From Flavobacterium sp. 270 (GTDB taxonomy: Bacteria; Bacteroidota; Bacteroidia; Flavobacteriales; Flavobacteriaceae), in NCBI RefSeq assembly GCF_004368785.1, contig NZ_SODM01000007.1, forward strand, positions 62,001-126,000: a stretch of DNA of 64,000 bases, given 5' to 3'. The notes beneath the pieces were generated by a model. It was not told the origin of the DNA and did not search any database. It saw only the letters and a program-made list of their open reading frames with translations. Each line of letters starts with the position of its first letter. Within the stretch, counting starts at the first letter, position 1. Position numbers and translations under genes: made by a program. Shown here piece after piece: positions 17,206 through 25,008 of the stretch.

Positions 17206-17544
17206 ATGGCAAAAAATTACTTTTATATTACATTCTTATTGGCATTTTTCTTTACTCTGAGCGCTTCTGCTCAAGATAGTAAGCAATTACCAAAACCTCA
17301 AGACGCGACTAGTATTGAGGGTCTAAGCTTGTACCCTAACCCAGTTACAAACGGAAGAGTTTTTATTTCGTCTAAAAATGATTTAGAGAAAGAAGTTATC
17401 GTTTTTGATATCTTAGGAAAAAGAGTGCTTCAAACACACTTAAGCTCAAAAGAGCTGAACGTTTCAGAATTAGTTCCGGGCGTTTACATTATAAAAATAA
17501 GCGAAGAAAATGCTTCTGCAACGCGAAAGCTCATTATTCGATAA
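17206..17544 (+). CDS. Mini-protein consisting of a signal peptide and a T9SS type A sorting domain
   Basis: The 112-residue protein has a signal peptide (FYITFLLAFFFTLSASAQ). After about 17 linker residues comes a complete T9SS C-terminal domain: LSLYPNPVTNGRVFISSK, then EVIVFDILGKRVLQTHL, LNVSELVPGVYIIKISEE and ATRKLIIR. There is no cargo domain. It could be a decayed T9SS substrate, or a small protein that is itself exported or that occupies the T9SS attachment machinery. It follows the lipoprotein gene, from which a strong terminator separates it. It has its own terminator downstream. Confidence 0.85.
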   Translation: MAKNYFYITFLLAFFFTLSASAQDSKQLPKPQDATSIEGLSLYPNPVTNGRVFISSKNDLEKEVIVFDILGKRVLQTHLSSKELNVSELVPGVYIIKISEENASATRKLIIR

Positions 17545-17558
17545 AAACATAAAAATCT

Positions 17559-17587
17559 AAGCTCCAAAATAACATTGGAGCTTTTTT
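17559..17587 (+). terminator. Terminator after the T9SS mini-protein gene
   Basis: AAGCTCCAA and TTGGAGCTT form the stem around an AATAACA-type loop, and TTTTTA follows. Confidence 0.85.
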
Positions 17588-17614
17588 ATTGCCCATACAT
17601 CCTACAATTATTTA

Positions 17615-17622
17615 TACCTTTG
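17615..17622 (+). promoter_or_regulatory. -7 element TACCTTTG of the LuxE-like gene
   Basis: TACCTTTG fits TAnnTTTG exactly and ends 13 nt before the TTG start at 17636, leaving a leader of only a few nucleotides. This supports the TTG start. Confidence 0.6.
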
Positions 17623-17635
17623 CACAAAAAAAGTT

Positions 17636-18616
17636 TTGATTACAGCCAACGATATATTTACCATTTCGAGTCAGAAACAATTTGAAAAAACAGCACTAAA
17701 AGTGTTTCGTTTTCAGCACGAGAATAACTTAGTATACCGCAATTTCTGTGATTTTTTAAACGTAAATCCACAGCAGGTTAAATCACTGCAGCAAATTCCT
17801 TTTTTACCCATTCAGTTTTTCAAAAGTCATGACGTCGTTTCTAATACCAATCCAGCGGAAGTAACTTTTACCAGCAGCGGTACAACCGGAATGATTACAA
17901 GCCGACATTTAGTAACGGATGTTACACTTTATGAAGAAAGTTATCGAAAAGGATTTTCTCAGTTTTACGGCAATATCGAAGATTACGTTGTTTTAGCTCT
18001 TTTGCCGTCTTATTTAGAGCGCGAAGGCTCTTCGTTAATTTACATGGTCGAAGATTTAATAAAACTATCCAATCAGCCTGAAAGTGGGTTTTATTTACAC
18101 AACCACGGAGAACTTACCCAAAAACTTTTAGAATTAGACAAAGCCGGACAAAATACAATCTTGATTGGCGTAACGTATGCTTTATTAGATTTAATCGAAA
18201 AGCAATCTTTCAATCTTCAAAATACCATTATTATGGAAACTGGAGGAATGAAAGGAAAACGCAAAGAAATGATTCGCGAAGAATTGCACGAACAGCTTTG
18301 CAAAGGTTTTGGCGTTTCTTCTATTCATTCAGAATACGGTATGACCGAACTTTTGGCTCAGGCCTATTCTCTTGGCGAAGGTGTTTTTGAATGCCCGTCC
18401 TGGATGCACATTTTAGTTCGCGATCCAGAAGATGCTCTCACTTACGTGAATGATGGAAAAACAGGTGGCATCAATGTTATTGATTTAGCCAATATCAATT
18501 CCTGTTCGTTTATCGCAACACAGGATTTAGGCAAAAAAAATCCCAATAACTCTTTTGAAGTATTGGGACGTTTTGATAATTCTGATATTCGCGGTTGTAA
18601 CCTGATGGTTCTTTAG
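17636..18616 (+). CDS. LuxE-like acyl-protein synthetase / acyltransferase
   Basis: The 326-residue protein contains VTFTSSGTTGM at residues 76-86, the phosphate-binding loop of adenylate-forming enzymes, and IMETGGMKGKRKEM followed by IHSEYGMTELLAQAYSLGEG. The length and motifs fit the LuxE family (acyl-protein synthetase), which activates fatty acids as acyl-AMP. There are no lux genes around, so the acyl group and its destination are unknown; lipid or pigment metabolism is possible. The start codon is TTG, supported by the promoter at 17615. The last codons overlap the convergent small membrane gene by 4 nt, and the 3' end of this gene contains a minus-strand terminator hairpin (18533-18570). 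Confidence 0.8.
   Translation: MITANDIFTISSQKQFEKTALKVFRFQHENNLVYRNFCDFLNVNPQQVKSLQQIPFLPIQFFKSHDVVSNTNPAEVTFTSSGTTGMITSRHLVTDVTLYEESYRKGFSQFYGNIEDYVVLALLPSYLEREGSSLIYMVEDLIKLSNQPESGFYLHNHGELTQKLLELDKAGQNTILIGVTYALLDLIEKQSFNLQNTIIMETGGMKGKRKEMIREELHEQLCKGFGVSSIHSEYGMTELLAQAYSLGEGVFECPSWMHILVRDPEDALTYVNDGKTGGINVIDLANINSCSFIATQDLGKKNPNNSFEVLGRFDNSDIRGCNLMVL
18533..18570 (-). terminator. Minus-strand terminator embedded in the 3' end of the LuxE-like gene
   Basis: On the minus strand CGTCCCAATACTTC, a loop and TTGGGATTTTTTTT form a hairpin with a T-tract just downstream of the small membrane protein gene's stop (18613). The same bases encode KNPNNSFEVLGR of the LuxE-like protein on the plus strand. 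A near-identical copy lies at 19014-19055. Confidence 0.65.
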
Positions 18617-18957
18617 TTTTCCTCAGTTACACCAATACTTTCTATACCTTCTTTTCTCTGCAGTTCTCTTTCTTTTTCTAACTTTCTTTCTAAGAACCGA
18701 TAAACTCCGTAACATACTAAACCTCCCAAAAGAACAAAAAGTAAATTCCATCCGGTACTATTATAATCTTCATCATCAAGACCATCAACTCCACTAATTA
18801 AAACAACCGAAAAACCGTATATAATACCTGCAGCCAAAGTGGCTCCATAATACGAGCCTAAACCTATAAGAAAATAAGTCCATTTATTCTTATCATACTC
18901 AATTGCCAGATTGCTGAATGCTTTCCAAATCCAATAAATAAATAAAATTCCAATCAT
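18613..18957 (-). CDS. Small three-helix membrane protein, unknown
   Basis: The 114-residue protein starts at an ATG (MIGILFIYWIWKAFSNLAIE). It shows hydrophobic stretches at about 1-12, 27-58 (LIGLGSYYGATLAAGIIYGF) and 70-88 (LLFVLLGGLVCYGVYRFL). A charged Lys/Glu tail follows (ERKLEKERELQRKEGIESIG). I recognise no family. It overlaps the convergent LuxE-like gene by 4 nt and would be terminated by a hairpin inside that gene. It probably resides in the inner membrane. Confidence 0.6.
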   Translation of the reverse strand: MIGILFIYWIWKAFSNLAIEYDKNKWTYFLIGLGSYYGATLAAGIIYGFSVVLISGVDGLDDEDYNSTGWNLLFVLLGGLVCYGVYRFLERKLEKERELQRKEGIESIGVTEEN

Positions 18958-19013
18958 TAGTTTAGTTTTTAGGTAATAAACTTACTAAAAAAACATATTC
19001 GATTTTCAATTGA

Positions 19014-19055
19014 ATAAAAAAATCCCAACAACTCTTTCGAGCTATTGGGACGTTT
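19014..19055 (-). terminator. Terminator of tyrS, copied from the LuxE-like gene end
   Basis: On the minus strand TCCCAATAGCTCG, a loop and TTGGGA are followed by TTTTTTT, 40 nt after the tyrS stop. The 38 nt differ at about four positions from 18533-18570, and similarity continues weakly to about 19081. Confidence 0.75.
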
Positions 19056-19095
19056 TAAAATTTGATATTATGGTTCTAACCGACTATTTAATCGA

Positions 19096-20394
19096 TTATA
19101 CAATTCTCAATACAAAATAATTTCTCCTTCCGCTTTGCAACAATACAAACTGTCCGTTAATTAAATCATTTGCAGTCAAAATAAAATCTTCTTTTATCTT
19201 ATCTCTGTTTACCGAAATAGAATTTGCTGTTAAAGCGCGTCTTGCTTCACCATTTGATTTAAAGAACCCTGTTTTTTCATTTAAAATAGAAACAATTTCC
19301 AATCCGCTTTCTAAATCTGCTTTTGCAATTTCAGCTTGAGGAACTCCGTCAAAAACTTCTAAAAAAGTCGTTTCATCCAATTTCTTCAAATCTTCTGCAG
19401 TAGAATTTCCAAACAAAATATTCGAAGCCTGAATTGCTTTTTCTAATTCTTCTTTACTGTGAACAAAAATCGTAATTTCTTCGGCTAATTTCTTTTGTAA
19501 AACTCTTAAATGCGGCGCCGTTTTATGCTCTTCAATTAAAGCATCGATTTCTTCTTTACCTAAAAAGGTAAAGATCTTGATGTATTTTTCTGCATCAGCA
19601 TCTGTAGCATTTACCCAAAATTGGTAAAATTTATATACCGAAGTTTTATCAGCGTCCAGCCAAACATTTCCGCCTTCAGATTTTCCGAATTTAGATCCGT
19701 CTGCTTTTGTAATCAAAGGCGTCGTTAATGCAAAAGCTTTTGCATTCTCTCCTCCCATTCTACGAACTAATTCTGTACCCGTGGTAATATTTCCCCATTG
19801 GTCAGAACCTCCCATTTGCAGAATACAATTGTTGTTTTTATATAAATGATAAAAATCGTAACCTTGAATTAATTGATAGGTAAACTCTGTAAACGACATT
19901 CCTTCACCAATTTCTCCGTTCAGCCTCTTTTTTACAGAATCCTTTGCCATCATATAATTTACTGTGATACGTTTTCCAACTTCACGAGCAAAATCAATAA
20001 ATGAGAATTCTTTCATCCAGTCATAGTTATTCACCATTACCGGAGCATTAGCATCAGCAGAATTAAAGTCTAAAAAACGAGAAAGAACACTTTTAATTCC
20101 CGCTACGTTTTTAGCCAAAGTTTCTTCGTTAAGTAAATTTCTTTCGTCAGATTTACCAGAAGGATCACCAATCATTCCTGTTGCACCACCCACCAAAGCA
20201 ATTGGCTGATGTCCGAAATTTTTTAAATGAACCAATAAAATAATCTGAACCATGCTTCCAATATGCAGCGAATCTGCCGTAGGATCGAAACCAATATACG
20301 CTGTAGTAATTTCTTTCAGCAATTGTTCTTCCGTTCCGGGCATACTGTCATGATATAGACCGCGCCATTTTAATTCTTCAACTAGATTCTTCAT
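19096..20394 (-). CDS. tyrS: Tyrosyl-tRNA synthetase
   Basis: The 432-residue protein has the class I HIGH-type motif FDPTADSLHIGSMVQI near residues 36-50 and the KMSKS-type motif KFGKSEGG near residue 235. Between them QGYDFYHLYKNNNCILQMGG binds tyrosine. A C-terminal S4-like RNA-binding domain (GEARRALTANSISVNRDKIK) completes the bacterial TyrRS layout. It charges tRNA-Tyr in the cytosol. A -7 element TATATTTG lies 19 nt before the start (20413-20420), giving a very short leader, so no T-box-type control is present. Confidence 0.96.
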   Translation of the reverse strand: MKNLVEELKWRGLYHDSMPGTEEQLLKEITTAYIGFDPTADSLHIGSMVQIILLVHLKNFGHQPIALVGGATGMIGDPSGKSDERNLLNEETLAKNVAGIKSVLSRFLDFNSADANAPVMVNNYDWMKEFSFIDFAREVGKRITVNYMMAKDSVKKRLNGEIGEGMSFTEFTYQLIQGYDFYHLYKNNNCILQMGGSDQWGNITTGTELVRRMGGENAKAFALTTPLITKADGSKFGKSEGGNVWLDADKTSVYKFYQFWVNATDADAEKYIKIFTFLGKEEIDALIEEHKTAPHLRVLQKKLAEEITIFVHSKEELEKAIQASNILFGNSTAEDLKKLDETTFLEVFDGVPQAEIAKADLESGLEIVSILNEKTGFFKSNGEARRALTANSISVNRDKIKEDFILTANDLINGQFVLLQSGRRNYFVLRIV

Positions 20395-20412
20395 TTTTTA
20401 AAATAATTTGCG

Positions 20413-20420
20413 CAAATATA
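20413..20420 (-). promoter_or_regulatory. -7 element TATATTTG of tyrS
   Basis: The plus-strand CAAATATA is a perfect minus-strand TATATTTG ending 18 nt before the tyrS ATG at 20394. Confidence 0.6.
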
Positions 20421-20429
20421 ATCAATGGC

Positions 20430-20600
20430 AATGGCAATATCAAAAAGCAATGTACAATATCAATAACAAAAGACAAGTACAATATCAATTTCAAAAAAAA
20501 TCAATAAAAACTTTTTCCCTTTAAACCTTTGCATCTTTGTACCTTTAACCAAAAAAACTTTGAGTCTTTGTCCCTCTGCACCTTTGCACCTTTCAAACAA
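20430..20600. repeat. Short-word repeats upstream of tyrS and the reductase gene
   Basis: The segment holds iterated words: CAATGGCAATGGCAATATCA, then ACAATATCAAT twice, and next CCTTTGCATCTTTGTACCTT followed by CCTCTGCACCTTTGCACCTT. The second type belongs to the family seen at 7.6, 30.9 and 37.0 kb. No gene is seen here. Confidence 0.6.
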
Positions 20601-20617
20601 AAAGTTATCTTTACAAA

Positions 20618-21619
20618 ATGGTATTAGTAACTGGAGGAACAGGTTTAGTCGGCGCGCATTTATTGCTTCATTTAATTGAAAATGGAGAAAACGTTCGGGC
20701 AATTTACAGAACTCAAAACAACATTCAGAAAACTAAAACTGTATTTGAATTATACCAAAAAGGAGATTTATTCGAAAAAATTAATTGGCTTGAAGCCGAT
20801 ATTTTAGACGTTCCTTCACTTGAAATTGCCTTTATTGATATCGACTACGTTTATCATTGTGCAGCACTGATATCTTTAGAACCTCAAGACGAAGATAAAC
20901 TTCGAAAAACCAATATTGAAGGAACAGCCAATATGGTTAATTTCTCAATCGCTAAAGGAATAAAGAAATTTTGTTTTGTAAGTTCGATCGCTGCTTTGGG
21001 CGATATTGCTCCACACGAAACTTATATTACTGAAGAAACAGATTGGAATCCCGAAAAACCGCACAGTGATTATGCCATTTCTAAATATGGTGCCGAAATG
21101 GAAGTCTGGAGAAGTCTTCAAGAAGGTCTGGATGTTATTATTATAAATCCCGGTGTTATTTTAGGTCCAATTCCGAAAACAAAAACCGATGATCAGGGAA
21201 GTGCCGAATTTTATACCAGAGTTGCCAACGGACTTTCTTTTTATACGCTTGGAAGCACTGGATTTGTTACTGTAAATGATGTGGTGAGAATTGCTTTTGA
21301 TTTAATGAAAAGTGATATCAAAAACGAACGCTTTACTTTGATTGCAGAAAATATAGTATTTCGCGATATTTTAAATACAATTGCTGATGCATTAAAAGTT
21401 AAAAGACCAACTATTCATGCTACACCATTTTTAGTAAATTTAGGCTGGATTGCCGATGGAATCTTTTCAACTTTATTTTTTCAAAAAAGACGTCTTACAA
21501 AAGCAGCTGCAAAAGCTTCTTATTCTAATAATTTGTATACTAATGAAAAAATAAAAACCGCTCTGGGAACGGTTTTTACAGATGTACATCAGTACATAAA
21601 AGATATTTCGAAATTATAA
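20618..21619 (+). CDS. NAD(P)-dependent epimerase/reductase (extended SDR)
   Basis: The 333-residue protein starts MVLVTGGTGLVGAHLLLHLI, an extended-SDR Rossmann motif (TGGTGxxG). It carries the catalytic Ser (FVSSIAALG) and YAISKYGAE with Tyr-x-x-x-Lys near residues 152-156. The IINPGVILGP segment and overall size resemble dihydroflavonol-4-reductase-like enzymes. The substrate is unknown; a sugar nucleotide, steroid or aldehyde is possible. The gene converges with the DUF4296 gene, with only 8 nt between stops. The start is a likely ATG preceded by a near-consensus TATCTTTA element. Confidence 0.8.
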   Translation: MVLVTGGTGLVGAHLLLHLIENGENVRAIYRTQNNIQKTKTVFELYQKGDLFEKINWLEADILDVPSLEIAFIDIDYVYHCAALISLEPQDEDKLRKTNIEGTANMVNFSIAKGIKKFCFVSSIAALGDIAPHETYITEETDWNPEKPHSDYAISKYGAEMEVWRSLQEGLDVIIINPGVILGPIPKTKTDDQGSAEFYTRVANGLSFYTLGSTGFVTVNDVVRIAFDLMKSDIKNERFTLIAENIVFRDILNTIADALKVKRPTIHATPFLVNLGWIADGIFSTLFFQKRRLTKAAAKASYSNNLYTNEKIKTALGTVFTDVHQYIKDISKL

Positions 21620-21627
21620 ATCTCTAT

Positions 21628-22092
21628 TTAATGTTTCATTTGTCTTCTTATAGAATCAAGATTTGGACCTTTTACAGGTTTTTTTACAATTGAATCTTTT
21701 GAAGTTTTTGCTTTATTTTTCTTCTTTTTGGCTTCCTTTTTTTCTTCAATTTTTACAATAGAATCTGTTGCTCTTTGATTCTTAGCCAGACGTTTGCCTA
21801 TTTCATCAAACATATCTTTGTAATTATCATAATCAGAAGCGTAATACATATTGTTTTGTGCAAACTGTAGACTATCTACTTTGTATTTCTTCAAAATATA
21901 CTTCGTAGGATCTGTTTCTACAGAATCTAAAGACAACGGATTTTGATATTTCATTGCTTCCAGAAGCGACAAATCATACATAATATCAATCATTTTTTCT
22001 CTCTCGATAAGTTTTTTCGGAGTCTTAACCAGCTCTTTTTTACAACTTACAGAAAGAAACAAAACCAATATTATAATTATAAAATTCTTCAT
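21628..22092 (-). CDS. DUF4296 lipoprotein
   Basis: The 154-residue protein has a lipoprotein signal (MKNFIIIILVLFLSVSCKKE, lipid Cys at 17). Next comes the DUF4296 core (EREKMIDIMYDLSLLEAMKY), in which helical pairs are followed by a basic, Lys-rich tail (EEKKEAKKKKNKAKTSKDS). The function of the family is unknown. It lies 9 nt downstream of pyrC and is probably in an operon with pyrC and the glycosyltransferase gene, an arrangement I know as common in flavobacteria. Confidence 0.8.
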   Translation of the reverse strand: MKNFIIIILVLFLSVSCKKELVKTPKKLIEREKMIDIMYDLSLLEAMKYQNPLSLDSVETDPTKYILKKYKVDSLQFAQNNMYYASDYDNYKDMFDEIGKRLAKNQRATDSIVKIEEKKEAKKKKNKAKTSKDSIVKKPVKGPNLDSIRRQMKH

Positions 22093-22101
22093 CGCAGCTT
22101 T

Positions 22102-23442
22102 TTATCTATCAAACAATAATCTTTTTCCAGCACGGGAATCTTTTACTTTAAAATTATTGTAAATCAATTCACCATTTACAAATGTATGGGTTATTCTTGA
22201 TCTGAAAGCATAACCTTCAAACGGAGACCAGCCGCATTTTGCTAAAATATTATCCGGATTTACACTCCAAGGCAAACTTGGATTTACAATTACTAAATCG
22301 GCAAAATAACCTTCTCTTATAAAACCTCTTTTTTCGATTTTGAAAATTTTAGCCGGATTGTGACACATTTTTTCCACAATTTTCTCCACGCTGATTTTCC
22401 CCTGATGGTGCGCTTCAAACATCGCAACAACGGCATGTTGTACCAATGGACCACCAGAAGGTGCATTTAGATACGACTGCATTTTTTCTTCTTTGGTATG
22501 CGGCGCGTGATCGGTTGCAATAACATCAATTCTACCGTCGTTTAAAGCTTCCCAAAGTGCTTTACGGTCTGCAGCAGTTTTTACGGCAGGATTCCATTTG
22601 ATAAAATTTCCCTTCGTTTTATAATCTTCGTCTGTAAACCAAAGATGGTGTACACAAACCTCAGCCGTTATTTTTTTATCTTCTAATGGAATTTTATTCG
22701 TAAACAATTCCATTTCTTTAGCTGTAGAAAGGTGAAAGATATGCAGACGAGCGCCTGTTTTCTTCGCCAAAGCCACCGCTTTTGAAGACGAAATATAACA
22801 CGCTTCTGCACTTCTGATTAAATTATGAGCCGTTACCGGAACATCATCACCATATTGCGCTTTAAATTTCGCAAGATTTTCTTGTATTGTAGTTTCATCT
22901 TCACAATGAACTGCAATTAACATTGGTGTACTTGAAAATATTTTTTCTAAAGTCGCTTCATTATCAACCAGCATATTTCCTGTAGAAGAACCTAGAAAAA
23001 TTTTAATTCCGGCTACATTCTTTGGATTCGTTTTTAAAACTTCTTCCAGATTATCGTTGGTTGCGCCCATCATAAACGAATAATTCGCATAAGATTTTAC
23101 AGCTGCAATTTGATATTTATCTTCTAAAATTTCCTGAGTAACCGCATTCGGAACCGTATTTGGCTGTTCGATAAAAGAAGTAATACCTCCGGCAACAGCC
23201 GCTCTTGATTCAGATTCGATATCTCCTTTATGTGTTAAACCAGGTTCTCTAAAATGTACTTGATCATCGATTGCGCCCGGCATTAAATAATTCCCTTCAG
23301 CATCGATCACGATACAATCTGAAGTTTTTAGGCTGATGCTGTCTGCGATTTCAACAATTAAGTCGTTTTCAATCAGAACATCGCCTTCAAAAATAGATCC
23401 TTCGTTTACTATTTTGGCGTTTTTTATTAAAATCCTATTCAT
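22102..23442 (-). CDS. pyrC: Dihydroorotase (class I, Bacteroidota type)
   Basis: The 446-residue protein belongs to the amidohydrolase superfamily and should interconvert carbamoyl-aspartate and dihydroorotate in pyrimidine synthesis. Motifs seen are PGAIDDQVHFREPGLTHKGD near residue 55, GIKIFLGSSTGN with the candidate carbamylated Lys, AVHCED, LHIFHLSTAKE and IDVIATDHAPHTKEEK. The first metal motif is Q-V-H instead of the usual H-x-H. I believe this is common in Bacteroidota dihydroorotases, but I cannot check it here. The remaining metal ligands are present, so the enzyme is probably active. The downstream DUF4296 gene is 9 nt away and the upstream gene 10 nt away. Confidence 0.9.
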   Translation of the reverse strand: MNRILIKNAKIVNEGSIFEGDVLIENDLIVEIADSISLKTSDCIVIDAEGNYLMPGAIDDQVHFREPGLTHKGDIESESRAAVAGGITSFIEQPNTVPNAVTQEILEDKYQIAAVKSYANYSFMMGATNDNLEEVLKTNPKNVAGIKIFLGSSTGNMLVDNEATLEKIFSSTPMLIAVHCEDETTIQENLAKFKAQYGDDVPVTAHNLIRSAEACYISSSKAVALAKKTGARLHIFHLSTAKEMELFTNKIPLEDKKITAEVCVHHLWFTDEDYKTKGNFIKWNPAVKTAADRKALWEALNDGRIDVIATDHAPHTKEEKMQSYLNAPSGGPLVQHAVVAMFEAHHQGKISVEKIVEKMCHNPAKIFKIEKRGFIREGYFADLVIVNPSLPWSVNPDNILAKCGWSPFEGYAFRSRITHTFVNGELIYNNFKVKDSRAGKRLLFDR

Positions 23443-23452
23443 TTTGGGTGGT

Positions 23453-24178
23453 TTATAATGAATTGACTAATTTTTTTAATCTTAGAGAAATTACTCCAAG
23501 AATGGCTTCTTTTATAATGGCATTGCTCATTTTAGAAACTCCTTTAGTTCTATCTGTAAAAATAATCGGAACTTCTTTGATTTCGAAATTACCGCAATAC
23601 GTCCTATATTTCATTTCGATCTGAAAAGCATAACCGACAAACTTAATTTTATTCAAATTAATTTTTTCTAAAACTTCTCTTTTATAACAAACAAAACCTG
23701 CAGTTGCATCATGAATTTTCATTCCGGTAATAAACTTTACGTAAACGGAAGCAAAATAAGACATCAATACTCGGCTTAAAGGCCAATTTACGACATTTAC
23801 TCCAGTTACATAGCGTGATCCTATAGCTAAATCTGCACCACCAAAGTGGCAGGCATCATATAATTTTTCAAGGTCGTTTGGATTATGAGAAAAATCGGCG
23901 TCCATTTCAAAAATATAACCATATTTTCGTTCTAACGCCCATTTAAAACCATGAACATAAGCCGTACCTAAACCTGATTTTTTTGCTCTTTTTTCTAAAA
24001 ACAATCTGCCCGAAAATTCTTCTTGCAATGCAATTACTTTATCTGCAGTATAATCGGGAGAATTATCGTCTATAATTAAGAGGTCAAAAGATTTATGCTG
24101 CGAAAGAACAGCTCTTATTATACTTTCTATGTTCTCAATTTCGTTATAAGTGGGAATTATGACAATACTATCATTCAT
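23453..24178 (-). CDS. Family 2 glycosyltransferase, polyprenol-phosphate mannose synthase-like
   Basis: From the ATG at 24178 the protein is 241 residues (MNDSIVIIPTYNEIENIESI). It has the GT2 donor-site motifs LLIIDDNSPDYTADKV, EMDADFSHNPNDL (DxD) and YAFQIEMKYRTYC. There is no membrane anchor, as in the DPM1-type polyprenol-phosphate mannose synthases that supply lipid-linked sugar for envelope glycans or O-glycosylation. An upstream ATG (24196) is less likely: a perfect -7 element TACTTTTG lies at 24206-24199, which would place the transcription start downstream of that ATG. It is the first gene of a probable operon with pyrC and DUF4296. Confidence 0.85.
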   Translation of the reverse strand: MNDSIVIIPTYNEIENIESIIRAVLSQHKSFDLLIIDDNSPDYTADKVIALQEEFSGRLFLEKRAKKSGLGTAYVHGFKWALERKYGYIFEMDADFSHNPNDLEKLYDACHFGGADLAIGSRYVTGVNVVNWPLSRVLMSYFASVYVKFITGMKIHDATAGFVCYKREVLEKINLNKIKFVGYAFQIEMKYRTYCGNFEIKEVPIIFTDRTKGVSKMSNAIIKEAILGVISLRLKKLVNSL

Positions 24179-24198
24179 TTTTCTGGGTAATTTCATCG

Positions 24199-24206
24199 CA
24201 AAAGTA
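24199..24206 (-). promoter_or_regulatory. -7 element TACTTTTG that decides the glycosyltransferase start
   Basis: CAAAAGTA on the plus strand is a perfect minus-strand TAnnTTTG. Transcription would begin near 24192, downstream of the first in-frame ATG (24196). The ATG at 24178 is therefore favoured. Confidence 0.55.
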
Positions 24207-24268
24207 AACTTTTTATAGCATTTGATTCATAATAAATTTATAATAAAAGTATTGACACAAAAAATTAC

Positions 24269-24276
24269 TAATTTTG
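24269..24276 (+). promoter_or_regulatory. -7 element TAATTTTG of the DUF4271 gene
   Basis: A perfect TAnnTTTG match lies 8 nt before the ATG at 24284, with an upstream TTGACA-like word at about 24253. The leader is only a few nucleotides. Confidence 0.6.
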
Positions 24277-24283
24277 CATCGCT

Positions 24284-24994
24284 ATGATTGAACAACTTCA
24301 TCCTCGAATTCTTGAAAACAAAGACTGGGCAACACTTTTGTTTGTCGTAGCCTTTGCTCTTGTTGCTATGACAAAATCTGCTTACGAAACTAGATTCAGC
24401 GAATTTAGCAAGCTTATTTTTTCAGACAAATACGCAAAAATTTATCGCGATAACAGCCATATGAAAAGCAGCTTTACAGTAGGCTTGTTTTTCGTACAAA
24501 TTATTTCGTATGCTTTTTTTATTCAGCTTACGATGTATATTTTTAGTCATTCAGCAGAGAACGATTGGATTACAATGCACATTGCAGGAAAGGTCGAAAA
24601 AACCGACTGGATTTTGTTTATTCAGATTGCGACTTTTTTACTTTATTTTATTCTTGGTAAATATTTAATAGAAAAAATTGTTGCTGCTTCATTCAATATT
24701 GATGATTTTGTAGAACTTTTTAACCTACAAAAAGTAACTTACCGAACATATATAGGTGTTTTAATCCTTCCAGTCAATGCGATTTTGTTCTATTACGATA
24801 ATATTCCGAAAACGATTCCGCTTATAATCATAGGTATTTCGCTGTGTATAAGCTTATACTCTTATTTTATTTCAATTAAAACGTATCAAAATGCAATAAT
24901 CGGTAAGTTATTTTATTTTATTTTATATCTTTGCGCTCTTGAAATAGCCCCTTATTATTTCATGTATTATTGGATTACAAAAGAGGTGGCTTAG
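24284..24994 (+). CDS. DUF4271 membrane protein
   Basis: The 236-residue protein has about five or six membrane helices (TLLFVVAFALVAM, FTVGLFFVQIISYAFFIQL, WILFIQIATFLLYFILG, TYIGVLILPVNAILFYY, TIPLIIIGISLCISLYSYF and a last one near residue 212). The conserved start NKDWATLLFVVAFALVAMTK fits DUF4271, an uncharacterised Bacteroidota inner-membrane family. It is 14 nt from hemD, and the DUF4271-hemD pairing suggests co-transcription. Whether the two proteins are functionally related is unknown. Confidence 0.85.
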   Translation: MIEQLHPRILENKDWATLLFVVAFALVAMTKSAYETRFSEFSKLIFSDKYAKIYRDNSHMKSSFTVGLFFVQIISYAFFIQLTMYIFSHSAENDWITMHIAGKVEKTDWILFIQIATFLLYFILGKYLIEKIVAASFNIDDFVELFNLQKVTYRTYIGVLILPVNAILFYYDNIPKTIPLIIIGISLCISLYSYFISIKTYQNAIIGKLFYFILYLCALEIAPYYFMYYWITKEVA

Positions 24995-25008
24995 TAAAAG
25001 TTTATAAT

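Noticed and set aside
22102..23442. pyrC as a pseudogene because the first metal His is missing
   Set aside because: The frame is full length and the other catalytic motifs are intact, so a lineage-specific variant is more likely.
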